A stretch of DNA of 64,000 nt. Origin: Saccharina japonica. Taxonomy: Eukaryota > Sar > Phaeophyceae > Laminariales > Laminariaceae. This document shows positions 11,384-24,600 of the stretch, in pieces. Every line of letters begins with the position of its first letter. The stretch's first letter is position 1. Made by a program: the position numbers and the translations under genes. The stretch is from NCBI GenBank assembly GCA_008828725.1, contig MEHQ01004509.1:124001-188000 (forward strand). Reading direction: 5' to 3'. Under the pieces are notes generated by a model. That model was not told the origin of the DNA and did not search any database. It was given only the letters and a program-made list of their open reading frames with translations.

Positions 11384-12505
11384 TGTTTACTACTGCTTGT
11401 AGGGCTTAGAGACGACCATTCCGCTCCCTCGATAAAGGTATGTATTTTTTACTTGTTACACCAAAGAGTGGGTACTTTGTTCGCACACGATCCACCAATA
11501 ACGCCCCTCAAACATCATTGTTCGGCATTGTATATACATGCCGAGGCAAATGTTGCAATTTTTTTTATTCGATGGTGCTGCGAACTTAGCGGTCCCCAGC
11601 ACGGGGGCTTTTAGTCGGGCCGGAAGTTCTCATCTGTGCTTCAATATTTGGTTTGAGGTTTCGCAGTTCTGAATATTCCGCGATGCAGAACTGAAGTCGT
11701 CCATAGTGTAGGAGCGAGGGCGCCACAGTGCCCCCCCCTGTACCAAGGAACCTCGAGGTCTTTGGTTCGGCGCAACAGAAAAACGGAACAACCACAAATT
11801 GCTGACTCCTTAAATTCACCACTTCTGTATTAAACCGATACACACCAGCACCCCCAAACCCCAAGAAAACACCCAAACTCTAAAGCAAGTCAAAACGATT
11901 ATTTTGAACTTTTATTTTCCGGCTACAGGCTCACCTGATCATGTCGTCCGACGAAATGTGGTTCCTTTCCCACCATTTGCACCAGCCTGGAAATGTTCTC
12001 CTAAGTGCGGCGGCGTACCGCGTGTCTCGCTTGTTGGTTTTCTGCCCACGTAGTTGATTTGACAGTGGCGTTCCACATCCTGCTAACAGCAGGGCCTTGA
12101 TCGGTTCGCCTTATTATATAGAAGTAAAAAAGTTGCTGTTCGGTGCCTATATATATGATATATGTATTATACTTAGCCTCATCGTGTGCTTCGCGGAGGT
12201 GTAAGCCTTTGCATCTGACTTGGCATATTCGCGCATGTGGTTGGTGTAAGGGAGTGCCTACATCGGTTAGATCCCTTCGCCCCCCAACCACTACAGTTGT
12301 AGTATCTAGCCGTGAATATAAGCCAGCTCACGAGCGAACGAGCTAACACCCTACCTCGTATGTTTGCTTGAACATCGTATACAATATATGTGTATGATAA
12401 TATACAATATATGTTTGTATTATATATTTCGGTGAATCGTACAGGGACCATCATTCTGGAGGAGTTCAAGGTTTCTTTCGAACGAGGTCACACCGAGGCT
12501 GGCTC
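11384..12505. other. Upstream region of the LNR gene
   Basis: No gene is seen. AT-rich tatataatatacaatatatg stretches at 12120-12170 and 12370-12430 lie 80-390 bp before the ATG of the LNR gene. They could include its promoter, but no core element can be assigned from sequence alone. Confidence 0.4.
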
Positions 12506-12671
12506 ATGAAGACCCAACCCAGTATTGCCGTGGGCCTGGTGGCCCTGAGCTACGCGCTGGTGCTTCTATCGGGCGACGTGGTTGCTCAAAGCAGCCACTC
12601 TAGAGATTTTTGCATCCCCAGCAGAATCGGCGACGGACACTGCGACAAATCGCAAAACAACGAAGCATGTG
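12506..12671 (+). CDS. LNR gene exon 1: signal peptide and first half-LNR
   Basis: The ATG is followed by Lys and a hydrophobic stretch of about 20 residues with a likely cleavage after VVAQ. The mature part begins with the first half of an LNR (CIPSRIGDGHCD...NNEACG). It ends in phase 1 at TGTG|GTAAGG. This is the only in-frame Met that gives a signal peptide, so the start is well supported. Confidence 0.85.
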
Positions 12672-15600
12672 GTAAGGGTCGTTCTTATCGAGAAAATGTT
12701 TAGGTCCTGTTATTATTGCTTTTCCGGTTGTTAAAAAAAAACAAGATTGGGAAAACGTTGCTCGATCAGAACGACCCTATGTCTCGGGTCTTGAACGAAA
12801 AACATCGGTCGTATAAAAACAACTTTAGGGCCGTACCGACAGAATAGGCCCACGAAAAAGAAATGACCCAAAACAATCATGAAGCCATTTTTTTAGCGGA
12901 CGCTAAAACGTTTGAAGTGCGAAATCATGCTCGGCGACGTGGGAGGCACTACTTCCTGGACTATGATACCCTATGTATATAAAAAGCGGTGTCACGATAA
13001 TCTTGTCAGGCTTGCTCGGACGGACTACGGTAGGTGATTGTTATGGGCGGGGCCATGCCGTATGGTAGAAAATCGAGTCAACTTTGTTTTTCTTTACTTG
13101 TTCGCGAATTAATAAAAAAAACTGTGGGGATTTAAAAGGACCCCAAAGGACAGGAAACTTCGAAGTTCCAAAAACTCCCGTTTTCTTGTGTTCGTTGGAA
13201 ATCCAAAACCCAAAGTGAAAAATTCAACAAAATATGTTTCTATCAAGCACGACCCTCAATCGTGACGTTACATAAAATCTCGAGAGCATGCCGACGATAC
13301 AGATACGGTACGGTAGTTGTTCAATATCGCATCGATGTATATTGTTCCCCCCGTGCTAGCCTAGCAGAGAGCGGTTTGCGTGCATCTGTAGTCGAAAACG
13401 CGGGGTGGTGTCGAGTTGTCGTTGTTGCGGTTAGCATTGCGATGGACCCATCGTCAGCTGAATATCTTACCGACGAGGGAGAAGACGCTAGAATCACCGT
13501 AGGGAAATGTTACCGCTTGGATGAAGTGCGGACGGTCCGAACTGTCAGACCCGACCTTGAAGAGGGTGCACGGACACTAAACCAGCTACGAAGGCCCAGA
13601 GACCATTACATATTCCACGAAAATATAGATGTACGAAACCCTGCGCGGCATTGAAAAAAATCAAAGTACACATAAACGCAGCAAGGTCGTGATTAAACCA
13701 TTGCACTCATCGTACATCGATCGAGTATGCTTTGAATTACAGTTGCAGCGTCTTACTTGTCCTCGGCTGTGTACTTGGGTGCATTATGTGTTGTGGGCAT
13801 AAGGAGTCCTGCGGTGGTCACGGGCCAAGCCTCATCCCTCGAAAGTGACTAAGCACAAACCAAAGGACCCGCTGTTGCCAATCGACCGGCAGGCGCTGAG
13901 CCCTGAGCCTGGCAACATATTCGTAGTGTGCTATGACACGATGTCCATGAATGAACACGTGGTGCGATGGCGAATGTTCACCTTGGTGCATGATATGATA
14001 CCTACGACGCAATTCAGCCACGCTTGTCGTTTGAACACAGAACAGGAGAATAGCAAGTATTGGAGGGGACGCTACTGCACGTCGTCCTGGAGGCGCCTCT
14101 GCGAGAGATCCTTGCTACAGTAGTAGTGTCAATCACACACACACAAGCGCCGGCCAACAAATCACACCGCGTAGCAGCAGCTACATACAGCAGTAGGTTC
14201 AACAATAGCAGCGAGAGACACGCATGCAGCAGGCAATCGTCGCGAGGATGCCGGTTCCTTCCCGAGGGGGTGAGCTGACCCCGGCTCAAGCGCCGACATG
14301 TTGCTCGAATGGGGATATGGCACCAACACGATGTTTACCTAGCGGTGTGCTCCATTTCTACGAGTCGAGGCAGACGGGTCATCGAACATCCGCTAAAGTT
14401 GAATTGAAGTTGAAGCAGTACCGCGGGCTGAACCTGCTCGATGCAGACTTTTTCTGTCGCTGCTACGGCTTCTTGCACTGTCGCTCTGGCAGCCTCGGCG
14501 CAAGGCTGTGCTTGGCGATGTCCTCTGTTTCGCGACCGGTGGTCGGTGTCGTTGGAAGTTAAATAAAAATGAACTCGCACAAACTCACATATATCTCTGT
14601 GGGAGGTGGGTGTTGATTTCAACCGCCGACAATCACACTAACGCAGAGCCACTGCCTTCTACTTCTGATTGAAGCTCGGGCGAGTGGGCGTTGGCCGCGC
14701 GCTACTGCTGCTAATGCTGCTGCCGCTCTAGCTGATGCTGTTGATACTGGTGGGTGCTTCGGCGCGCAGACGGCCTGCCTGCTGCTCTTCTGTTTGATTC
14801 GCTTTCTTTCATCGCAGCTCGAGACTCAACGCAAACATGGCAGACGGGCGGGTGGTGCTCATGGCCCGTACAAATGTCAGATAACAAAACCGAAAACCAC
14901 AACCGAAAAACAAAAGCGAAAAACGAACAGACTTCTCTTTTCCCGAGAAAAATGAACATGGAGAACGAACACAGGATACGCGTGAAAAACAAAAGCGAAC
15001 ACCCTGAGCGAAAACGAGCCAACGAGCACCAGCAGTGATGCACCAGCCGGCAACGGTAGAGGCAGCCCCTAGCCCTGAACAATAAAGGAGAGTGTGGCCA
15101 CATGGCTAGCCGACCATACTCAGCTGCTCCAACGGCACCCGTAGTCTGCAGCGCGAGATCTGCGATGGGTAAAGTACGAAGTCCGTGGTGAACGTTTCAC
15201 CGCTTGCTACAACATACGACGCTTGAGTGTACTGCAGCACGTGCTTCGGCTTGGACGGCCCCGCGGGCCACGTTTTTGGCTGCGGCGTTGAACACTATAT
15301 TGACTGGCACCAGCGGAATATTCACGCACTGTCTTCTCTGTCTTCTGGCTGTACAGTCTACGGGGAGTCCGTACCTGCGGTTGTCGCCATGATCTCTCTT
15401 CTCGTTAGGCTGTTCGTTCTTCGGGTTTGTTTGTGTTTCGGGTGTTTCAATCGATTTCCGGTTTTAAACAAAACCTAAACGCAAAACCATTTTCATCGCG
15501 GGCTTCTGGGTCTCATTTTGCCTACCAGGTATTTCGCCAATTAAAGGGGAGTGTATATTCCTATCTCGTCTACCTACTCTTTTGTTTTTAGCTTAGTATT

Positions 15601-18600
15601 TTGACCTTGAAAACGCTCTGTTTGTATAATGCCCGTACGTCAACCAAACCGTGCTCGCGAGCCACGTCGTAGCGGTATTTATGTGTGAGAAATTCCGTCC
15701 GTTTTAGGTCTGGAAATGGTTTATCTAATTCTGGAAACCTATAGGAAAGAACCGAAACTGGCTATTCTCATTGATAAAATCTGACGAATTGTTGTTTTTT
15801 TCCCCGGCCTTTCGACCACTTTTACAATTGATTGAAAATTGTTTTGCACGGGACCTAAGAGGCAAATACAACTTATCTGTGTATGAGTTATAGCCTGGGG
15901 GTCTGGGGGCTATGATGGACTTCGACGATAAGGGCGTGGCTACTCTGGTACACAGCTGGAACACAGCACCCGTGCATCGGCCACCACGGAGAGGTAGAGC
16001 ATGATTACAACCTTGGCCGAGACCGCGCGTGTTTTGGTCGTCCGGCAGCAGCTGGGCTACCAAAACCATTTCGAGACAACCAAAACAAATCGTGCATGGT
16101 ATTATGCTTGGTTCGAAGATTAAGCACACAACGCGATACGTTCGACTTTTCGTCATTACTCGGGAAGTCTTACCTTTCTTTCTACGAGTATGTTGTTGGA
16201 GTACAAAACAATCCCATTTGAGATTTATATCATCTACCTGGTGGTGAACTCTACCGTGTCAAAGCAGTCGATGTTGGCGATACAGTCGAGGCCCTGACAT
16301 ACCGCCATGGTGTACCGGGAGCAGGTAACCGCGATACGGTGGAATCCCGGGACGGTTCGGTATACCGCGATATCACGGTATTTTTGGGGGCCTCAATAAC
16401 GCGGTACCGGGAGCGTGCGAAAAAAACTCGGCTTTAGGGGACAGTACTGTGTGCCCCACGCATCGAATTGCACCTGGGCAGTTGTTGCCTACGGTTATAG
16501 CGTATAAGTCGGAAGTAGGAAGTGATTACTCGTGGGAACACTTGCTGTCCCAAGTTACAATGCACTCTGATTTTGTCCACTGTCGACCTTTCCACGTGGT
16601 GCTGTCCTTGAATCAGGGTACGATGGTGGAGATTGCTGTGAGTGCACCTGCACCAGCGGCCCAAAGTTTGCTTGCAGCTCCAGCGACTTTGCATGTGCCG
16701 ACCCCAGCGCATCCTGCAACAAATTCATCGGCATGGCACATACAGTCACCATTGGATGCTCCCCAGACTTGTTCTCAGACGGAGATTGCAACCCGACCAA
16801 CAACAACGAGGAGTGCGGTACGTCGCGTGCGGGAAATCACATTTAAAGTGCTGTCGCCCCTGTGCATCCGTCTCGCACCAAAAACAATACGGTTGCATTT
16901 GTCTCGTTTGAGGCCCGGCACAAGGGCTTATTACAGCACCAGTTGGACCACGACCTGCGTGATGCACGTCTTGATGTACCGAGTCCTACTTGACCAGGGG
17001 TACACAGGTGCTTTCAGGTTGTGCCAAGAATGCATATGGCGATGCTTTGCACGATGAACATATAAACGAAATATTGCCGCTAAACCACCGGAAACCGACG
17101 TCGTCGATGTGCCCTTAACTTTTCCGAAACGTATCAGGTTACGACAGTGGTGATTGTTGCGAATGCACCTGCGTCAGCACCACCTCCTTCACTTGCGGCG
17201 ATGACACCCACGGCGGGTTCCAGTGTCTAGATCCTAATGCTCCTTGCCTCCCAGACGACGACGACGACGACGACAACGACGTCAGTTATCAGCCATCACA
17301 TTCGTCTTACACAGGAGATACAGCGAGTTCATCGTGCGTTCCTGTGTATCACTCAGACGGAGACTGCGACCATTTCAACAACAACGAGATTTGCGGTGCG
17401 TCGTGTTAGGGGGTAAACTTTAAATATACATATATATATGTGATTTCACCACTACTAATAGGTAACTTGTTTTTCGCTGTGTGCCCCAAGTGTGGACCCC
17501 AATACCGCACCCGGACCGTGACTTCGAAGAAGGGTGTTCGCGTAGCCCGGTGGACGTTCGTATCGGCCAGACCTCAACAACAGTCTGGTAAACGTTCGTA
17601 CTACAGTAATCTGTAGTTGCTCACTTGAGCAGCTCAACCGATCAGACACTACCAATATTAGCTTCATAAAAACGCTCAGCCCCCTCCATGTCATGAATAG
17701 TTATCCGCTTGTAAGCCGTCGCCAACACGCGTCTGCCGATACGGTCCTACGTGTACCTAAGACACAGTAGCTGAAACTGACAACACCTGGTTCTTCCCTT
17801 GTCTTCGTACTTCTGCCAGCATTCCACTTGCCCCTCGTTTAACATTGTACGAGGGGTGACTTGCAGTGAGTGACATACGCCCACATGCCACAAGTGTCCC
17901 CGATCGGTGATGCATTCCTGGCGTGGCCAGGTTTTGCCACGTCCACCGCCACTCCGAAATAAAGTAAGTTTCTCATGGTGCCGCAAATCCCACAGCAATA
18001 TAAACTGGCCGACAAGTTTGTGTTCATGTCGTCCAACGTGATCAGGTTACGACGGGGGCGATTGCTGTGAATGTACCTGCATCAGCACCTCGACCTTTAC
18101 CTGCGGGGATGAAGAATTTGGCGGTTTCGAGTGCCTTGATCCCAGTGCTCCATGCGTCGATGATGATGACCCCACATCTCTTCCGCAAGATGACACCTAC
18201 TATTCGAGCTACACAAACAGCACCTCTTCGTGCGTTGCGGACTTCTTCTCAGATGGAGACTGCGACCTTTTCAACAACAACGAAGATTGCGGTGCGTCGT
18301 GTTCGGGGACCGATGTTGAATTTAAAGTCACTAATGCTTAATGTTTTGTCCACCGCTGATGGTAGAGCATATCATGCTTGCTTGCGGGCAATACCGCGGG
18401 AGGAGTGAGAGGAGTGGGGCGCATTTGCTGGGCGTCCCAGGAGAGGAGCCCAATGTGTCGAAACACGACGACTTCAAGCGTAACTGTTCGCGCAAACAGA
18501 CCAACGTGTATGTGCACTGCACGAGGCTTCTATAAACCGTCACAGTAAAGTAATTGCACTAGTTGCTAGTTGCTCGCTTGAGTAGCTCAACCCGGTCAGA

Positions 18601-21600
18601 CTGTATGGCCCCGAAGAGTGCAACCCCTACCGTGAGATGAACATTTCTTCGCCTGTAACCCACAACGATAACGCACGACGAACACCTCTGTCGATGTGAA
18701 CCTAGTCATCCAGAATCTGTAGTCAACTTAGCAAGACCGTGTTCCCCCCTGGCATTCGTGTTTCTCCCCTCCTAACACGTGATATAGTTCCACATTGTAC
18801 CCGAGGTACAGTGCGGTAAATGTACGCATACATGAGGCTAGCCCGACCGTGGATACAGTATTCCTTGCGTGGCTACGCTGTGCTACGCATACCACCTCTT
18901 CGGCATAGACAACCAAAGCCATATTGTGGTAAAGCATCCAAGCCAAAAAACACTTCGGCCGACCAATTGTTACATGTTTTATCGTTATCAGGTTTTGACG
19001 GCGGCGATTGCTGCGAATGCACCTGCATCACCGAGTCCTACGCCTGCGGCGATGGAAACCATGGTGGTTTTGCGTGCCTCGACCCCAGTGCGCTTTGCGT
19101 CGATGACGACGACGTCACCACCCTTCCCTCTACTGAGAGCTATACGTATACAGGATCCTCAACGAGCTTGTCTTGTATTCCTGATTATTTCTCGGACGGA
19201 CTGTGCGACCAGAACAACAACAACGAGGACTGCGGTGAGTCGTGTTCGGTGGCAAACATACTTAGTGTAACCCTATTCCGCGCTTGATCCCTTCCGTGCC
19301 CACTACAGCAGTTGTGTCCGTAGATTGTTCCTGAAGCTCGATACTGCGTACCTCTCTGCAGCAAGCGGACTTGGCGAGGCCTGTCTTCCCCCTAGCATGT
19401 GCATACAGCTGGCCTTGCGTTTTCCAAGGCTTTGTTGCGATGTCTACCGGTTTGTACAAACTTTGGAAGTTATACGCGTTCAGATTGAGTGAACTAGGCC
19501 AACGAAGCACCATGTTCGCGTGCAACGCTTGCGTTCTAAGCATCACTACGCTTTAAATGGCCACTTGAAAGCTTTGTTTTTTTCACACTGACGGCAACCG
19601 ATGTCATCCGTATCGGTTGATTGCGTTCACCGTGACAGGTTACGACGGTGGCGATTGCTGCGAATGCACCTGCGTCACCACCGAGTCCTTCACGTGCGGG
19701 GATGAAGAGTTCGGAGGCTTTGCGTGCCTGGATCCCAGTGCGCCATGCGTCGAGGACGATGACTTCACTCCTCCTCCGCAAGATGACACGGTAACATCCT
19801 CGCTCTTTTACACGAGCTTAGGGTGCGCCCCTACTTATTCTGGGGACTCCTATTGCGACGATATCAACAACAACGAACTCTGCGGTAAGTCGTGTTCGAT
19901 GGCTTGCTTGGAATTGGATACTATACCATCTCTCCATGTTTTCGAGCGATAAATTACATGTACATCGGTATTTGTTTTTTCTACTCGCGCACGACAGTCG
20001 TGTCTGTGAATACCGGCATGAGGTTCCATGCGCTTTACCTCTGTTCCCTCTATTGCCTGGGTATACACCTGACCTCGGACTGTTGCAACGGCAAAGACGT
20101 CCCATGTATGTACGTCCTTTCTTGTCGTTCAATCAGAGCCACACGGCCGTGTCACTACGTTGTTTCTTTTGCAGTTTTTGTTGTTGACGCGGGGTTCCCG
20201 ATGGGGCTGTTGAACTGCAACAACCAAGAAGTGATGATTAATTTAGAGTGAAGTACGCAGACACTTTCCCGGGAGGAAAACAGGCTGCAATGGAAATGAG
20301 CGTGCCCCCCCCTCCCGTACCGCCACCCCTTGTCGTTATCCACGATTTGTACGGACGTTCCACCAAGTTGACAGTTTGATATGAACACATGCTACGGTAG
20401 CCTGCATGCAGGTGCACAATATTTTCTTCTGAGGGTGGTTGGTCACTTGAGGAGCTCTGTACTACAGTAATAGTAAGTCAAAAACTGGTTTTAGAGGAGA
20501 TTAAAACGGCTACCGGATGAACAATATCGTAGCTCAAGTACAAAATGAATACTATATCAACATATCAACACATCAACACATCAACACATCAACACATCAA
20601 CACATGAGCACATCAACACATCAACACATCGACGAGTTTGGGTTGAGGAGCCCCGTCATCCAGAGACCATTTCAGCGAAACGTGCTACCGGTGCCTCTAT
20701 CGTAGCACGCGTCTATGCCATGCACCTACGTATTCAGCAATCATACCCGACAGGGACCGTATGTATGCACGCGGCCCTCTTAGCTCCCAGGCCTGTCTTC
20801 ACGGTCGTGGGCATCTCGAGATAGGTAATCATACCGACTGCCGACGACCTGTGTTTTTGCAACTGGGTCAGGTTACGACGGCGGCGATTGCTGCCAGTGC
20901 ACCTGCATCAGCACCAGGCACACCTACTGCGGAGACGAGCCGTTCTTTTGCGTGGATCCGAGTGCTCCATGCGTGGATGACGACGACGTCACCACCGTTC
21001 CAACCACTGACACACATACCTACACAGGGTCCTCAACGAGTTTATCTTGTGTTCCTGATTATTTCTCAGACGGACTGTGCGACCAAAAGAACAACAACGA
21101 GGACTGCGGTGAGTTGCGTTCGCAAGATTACGTTGTGTTGATGGCCGTATGTCGCGCTTGATTCCTTCCGTGCCCACTACAGCAGTGCGGTTCGCCAGTG
21201 GTGTCATGTAGCTCGATACTGCTCACCTCTCTGCAGCAAAACGAAAATGGCGAGCCCTTTCTCCCCCCTAGCCTGTGCAAACAGCCGGACTTGCGTTTCC
21301 CAAGGTTTCGTTAGGCTTCGTATCCATTTGCAGCTTGGCAAGTTATACGCGCGTTCAGATTTATTCAACGATGCCACCTGAGGGCCATATTTGCGTGGAA
21401 CGCTTGGGTTCTAGGCATAGCTACGGTTTAAAGGGCCACTTCAAACGTTTGAGTTCACCACATTGTCGGGAACCGGTTTCGTCCGTATATGTTCCTTTCG
21501 TTCAACGCGATAGGTTACGACGGTGGCGATTGCTGCGAATGCACCTGCGTCAGCACCGAGGAATTCACCTGCGGGGATGAAGAATTCGGAGGTTTTGCGT

Positions 21601-24600
21601 GCCTGGATCCCAGTGCTCCATGCGTCGATGACGATGACTTCACTCCTCTTCCGCATAATGACACCATCACATCCTCAGACTTTACAGCGAGCTCAGGGTG
21701 CATTCCCGCGTTCTTCTCAGACGCCTATTGCGACAAAATCAACAACAACGAAATTTGCGGTGAGTCGTGTTCTGTGGCTAGCATGGAGTGGAACAAATAT
21801 AATCTCTCCCTGTTTTCGAGCGGTAAGTGTCCGTTATTCATCGGTATTTTATTCTCCTCGCGCACGACAGTGGTATCTGCAAATGCATTTTTGAGATTCG
21901 ATGCTCCTTCACCTGTTCATATCACGGGAACCTGGCAAACCCTATGTGCTCCCTCTAGCCTGTACCTAAACTGCCCTCGGAAAGTTGATACGGCAAAGGC
22001 GTCGCGTTTAAGTCTTGTTCTGAAGTTCGATCGGAGCCACACGGCCGTGTCACTACCTTGTTTCTTTGCATGCTTGTTTGTTGACGCGAATTGCATAATG
22101 TGACTGACTGCTGTAGAACTGCAACGTCCGAAAAATGATGTTTCATTTAGCGTGAAGTACGCAGACACTTTCCCGGGAGGGGTAAAGGCTGCAGCGCAAA
22201 TGTGTCCCTCCTCCTGTACCGCCACCCGTTGTCATTATCCATGATTCGTACGGACGTTCCACCAAATTGACAGTTCATTACGTGATGCACGTTTAGACAA
22301 AGGAATCATGCCCGGCAGGAGCCGTATCTATGTTCGTGGCCCACTTCGCTCCCAAGCGTATGTATCTTCACCGTCGTGGGCCTTTTGAGATAGGTATTTA
22401 TACCAGCTGCTGGCGACCTATCGTTTTTCAACCGAGTCAGGTTACGACGGTGGCGATTGCTGCCGGTGCACCTGCATCAGCACCAGACACTTCGCCTGTA
22501 GGGAACAAGAGGAAAGCTTGGACGGTTTTGCTTGCCTCGATCCTAGTGCTCCATGCGTCGATGACGACGACGTCACTGTTCTTCCGGAAGATGACTCCTA
22601 CACGTCCTATTCGTCCTACACTTCCGACACGACCTATCCGTACTACACGTCTCCCAACACGGCCTACACAAGCACCTTTTCGTGCACGATTGGCTATTTC
22701 GCAGACGGAGACTGCGACCTGGTCAACAACAGGAAGGAGTGCGGTGCGTTGCGGTCGGTGTCAAAGTGGAGATAGGCGGTCCATTGTGCGGGTCTCGTCT
22801 CGTTGCAAAGTTTCGATCTCTATCGTGTCGCCTCTTACACCATGACGTTTGCGCTGCCAATGAGTGTCACTTGCTACGATGCCTGGTACCTTCGTATATG
22901 CACGTACATGCAGAAGTTAAAAATACAACTAAACGTCTCGTAGCTTGACCTAGCTTTGCGGACAGTTGTCCGTCGACGACTCTTGGCCCGGTATGGGTCC
23001 ACTTTTTCAGGCGAAACACATCTCTACACGATGGAATTCCGCCAATGGAAAGCTACGTACCGAATATCTCTGTACCCGGTGTACACTGTTGAACATTGTC
23101 CGTTAGGTGCCTAGCCCGTGGGATGACTTAGCTTACACGTTTTATACGATTCGGATATTGGAGCCTCTCACTTGAAGAGACTAGATACTATAGGTGCTAC
23201 CCCTCTCCGAGTGCGGGTCCTCCACTCCTTGCGTTACCCATGCCAAGCCCTCCAACGATTCGGGGGTTCAAGAGAGACAATAGTCGGCGCAACCCCTAGA
23301 CCGAGAAAATATACGCGGTGTCTTGTGTGTGCCCGAAACGGCGCCACCCTGGCGCAAGCAGCGAAACCTCGACCTCTACGTATTCACCTCGAGCTTTGTT
23401 CGTCAACACATGGTTCAATATTTCCAACGACACCAGGTTTCGACGGCGGCGACTGCTGCGAGTGTACCTGCGTCGACGAGGCCTTCACCTGCGGCGATTT
23501 TTTCGACTGTATCGACCCCAATGCTCCGTGCGCAGATGATGATGACGACATCGTCAGTCTTGAATCATCAACGACCTCAGGCTGCATTCCTGAGAATTTC
23601 TCCGACGCACAATGCGACGAGACCAACAACAATGAAGGCTGCGGTACGTCACGCTTTCTGTCAAACTGTCAGTAGGATATCACGTATATATATAAGGATG
23701 TCCCGAGCAAGGATGACATGCTGTGCCTGCTGCCTTTCTTTCCCGCGACAGTGGCGTCCGAAGGTACAGTAGTTTGTCGACGCTCGACGCACCTTCATTG
23801 TTTGAGTAAGAGGAACCGACAAACCTTCTCTCCCCCCTAACCTGTGTTTGGAGTTGACTTCAGGGTCACCAACACTCTGTTAGTGTTCCCACCAGTGTGA
23901 CGATTGTTTGCAGATTGAGTGAGCATGCCCGACCAGGGATCATATGTGCGTGGCTCCCGTATGTCTGGCGCACATATATATATATATATATACTCTGTCG
24001 CGATACGCATGAAACTAACATTGTCACCACACTGCCGGCGACCGCTGTCGTCTATGTATGGTCATGCTGTCCAACGGGATCAGGTTACGACGGTGGCGAT
24101 TGTTGCGAATGCACCTGCGTCAGCACCGACGAGTATACCTGCGGGGATGACAGTGGTGGCTTTGAGTGCCTCGATCCCAGTGCCCCTTGCTTCGAAAATG
24201 ACGACGAAACTTCAACTAGCTCATGCCTCGATGATACCGTGTCGAACGGTATGTGCGACCCGAACAACAATACGGAGGAATGCGGTGAGACCACGATAAC
24301 TATTCCCCCTTTGGTTCAAACGTTTCGTGTACCAGGTATTGTTTTCGTTGTGCTGATATCGGGTCTGCTGACAGCGCGCGACCACAGATGCACTGGTGCA
24401 CTGTTGCCAATGTTCCTCAATGCACGCCATACGCCTTGTGGTAGACCCGTTCGTCTCCTCTTGTCGCGATACATGAGTGTTTGATTCACTCCACCTGCAT
24501 GTTGCAATGAGGCAACATAGCAGTTGGACAATGCGGTGGATACCGTTCATCAAGAGTGCTCGACATGTTTCTAACTGAGCATCATGAGATGCTTCCTAGG

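Noticed and set aside
11586..11876. 96-codon minus frame upstream of the LNR gene
   Set aside because: No recognisable family, signal or splice context.
16449..17057. 202-codon plus frame overlapping LNR exon 2
   Set aside because: It is an alternative frame of exon 2; the GYDGGDCC frame with correct splice phase is the coding one.
18067..18408. Second plus frame across LNR exon 4, and similar frames across other LNR exons
   Set aside because: Out-of-frame shadows of repeated exons (Pro/Ala/Met/Thr-rich peptides shared by all copies).
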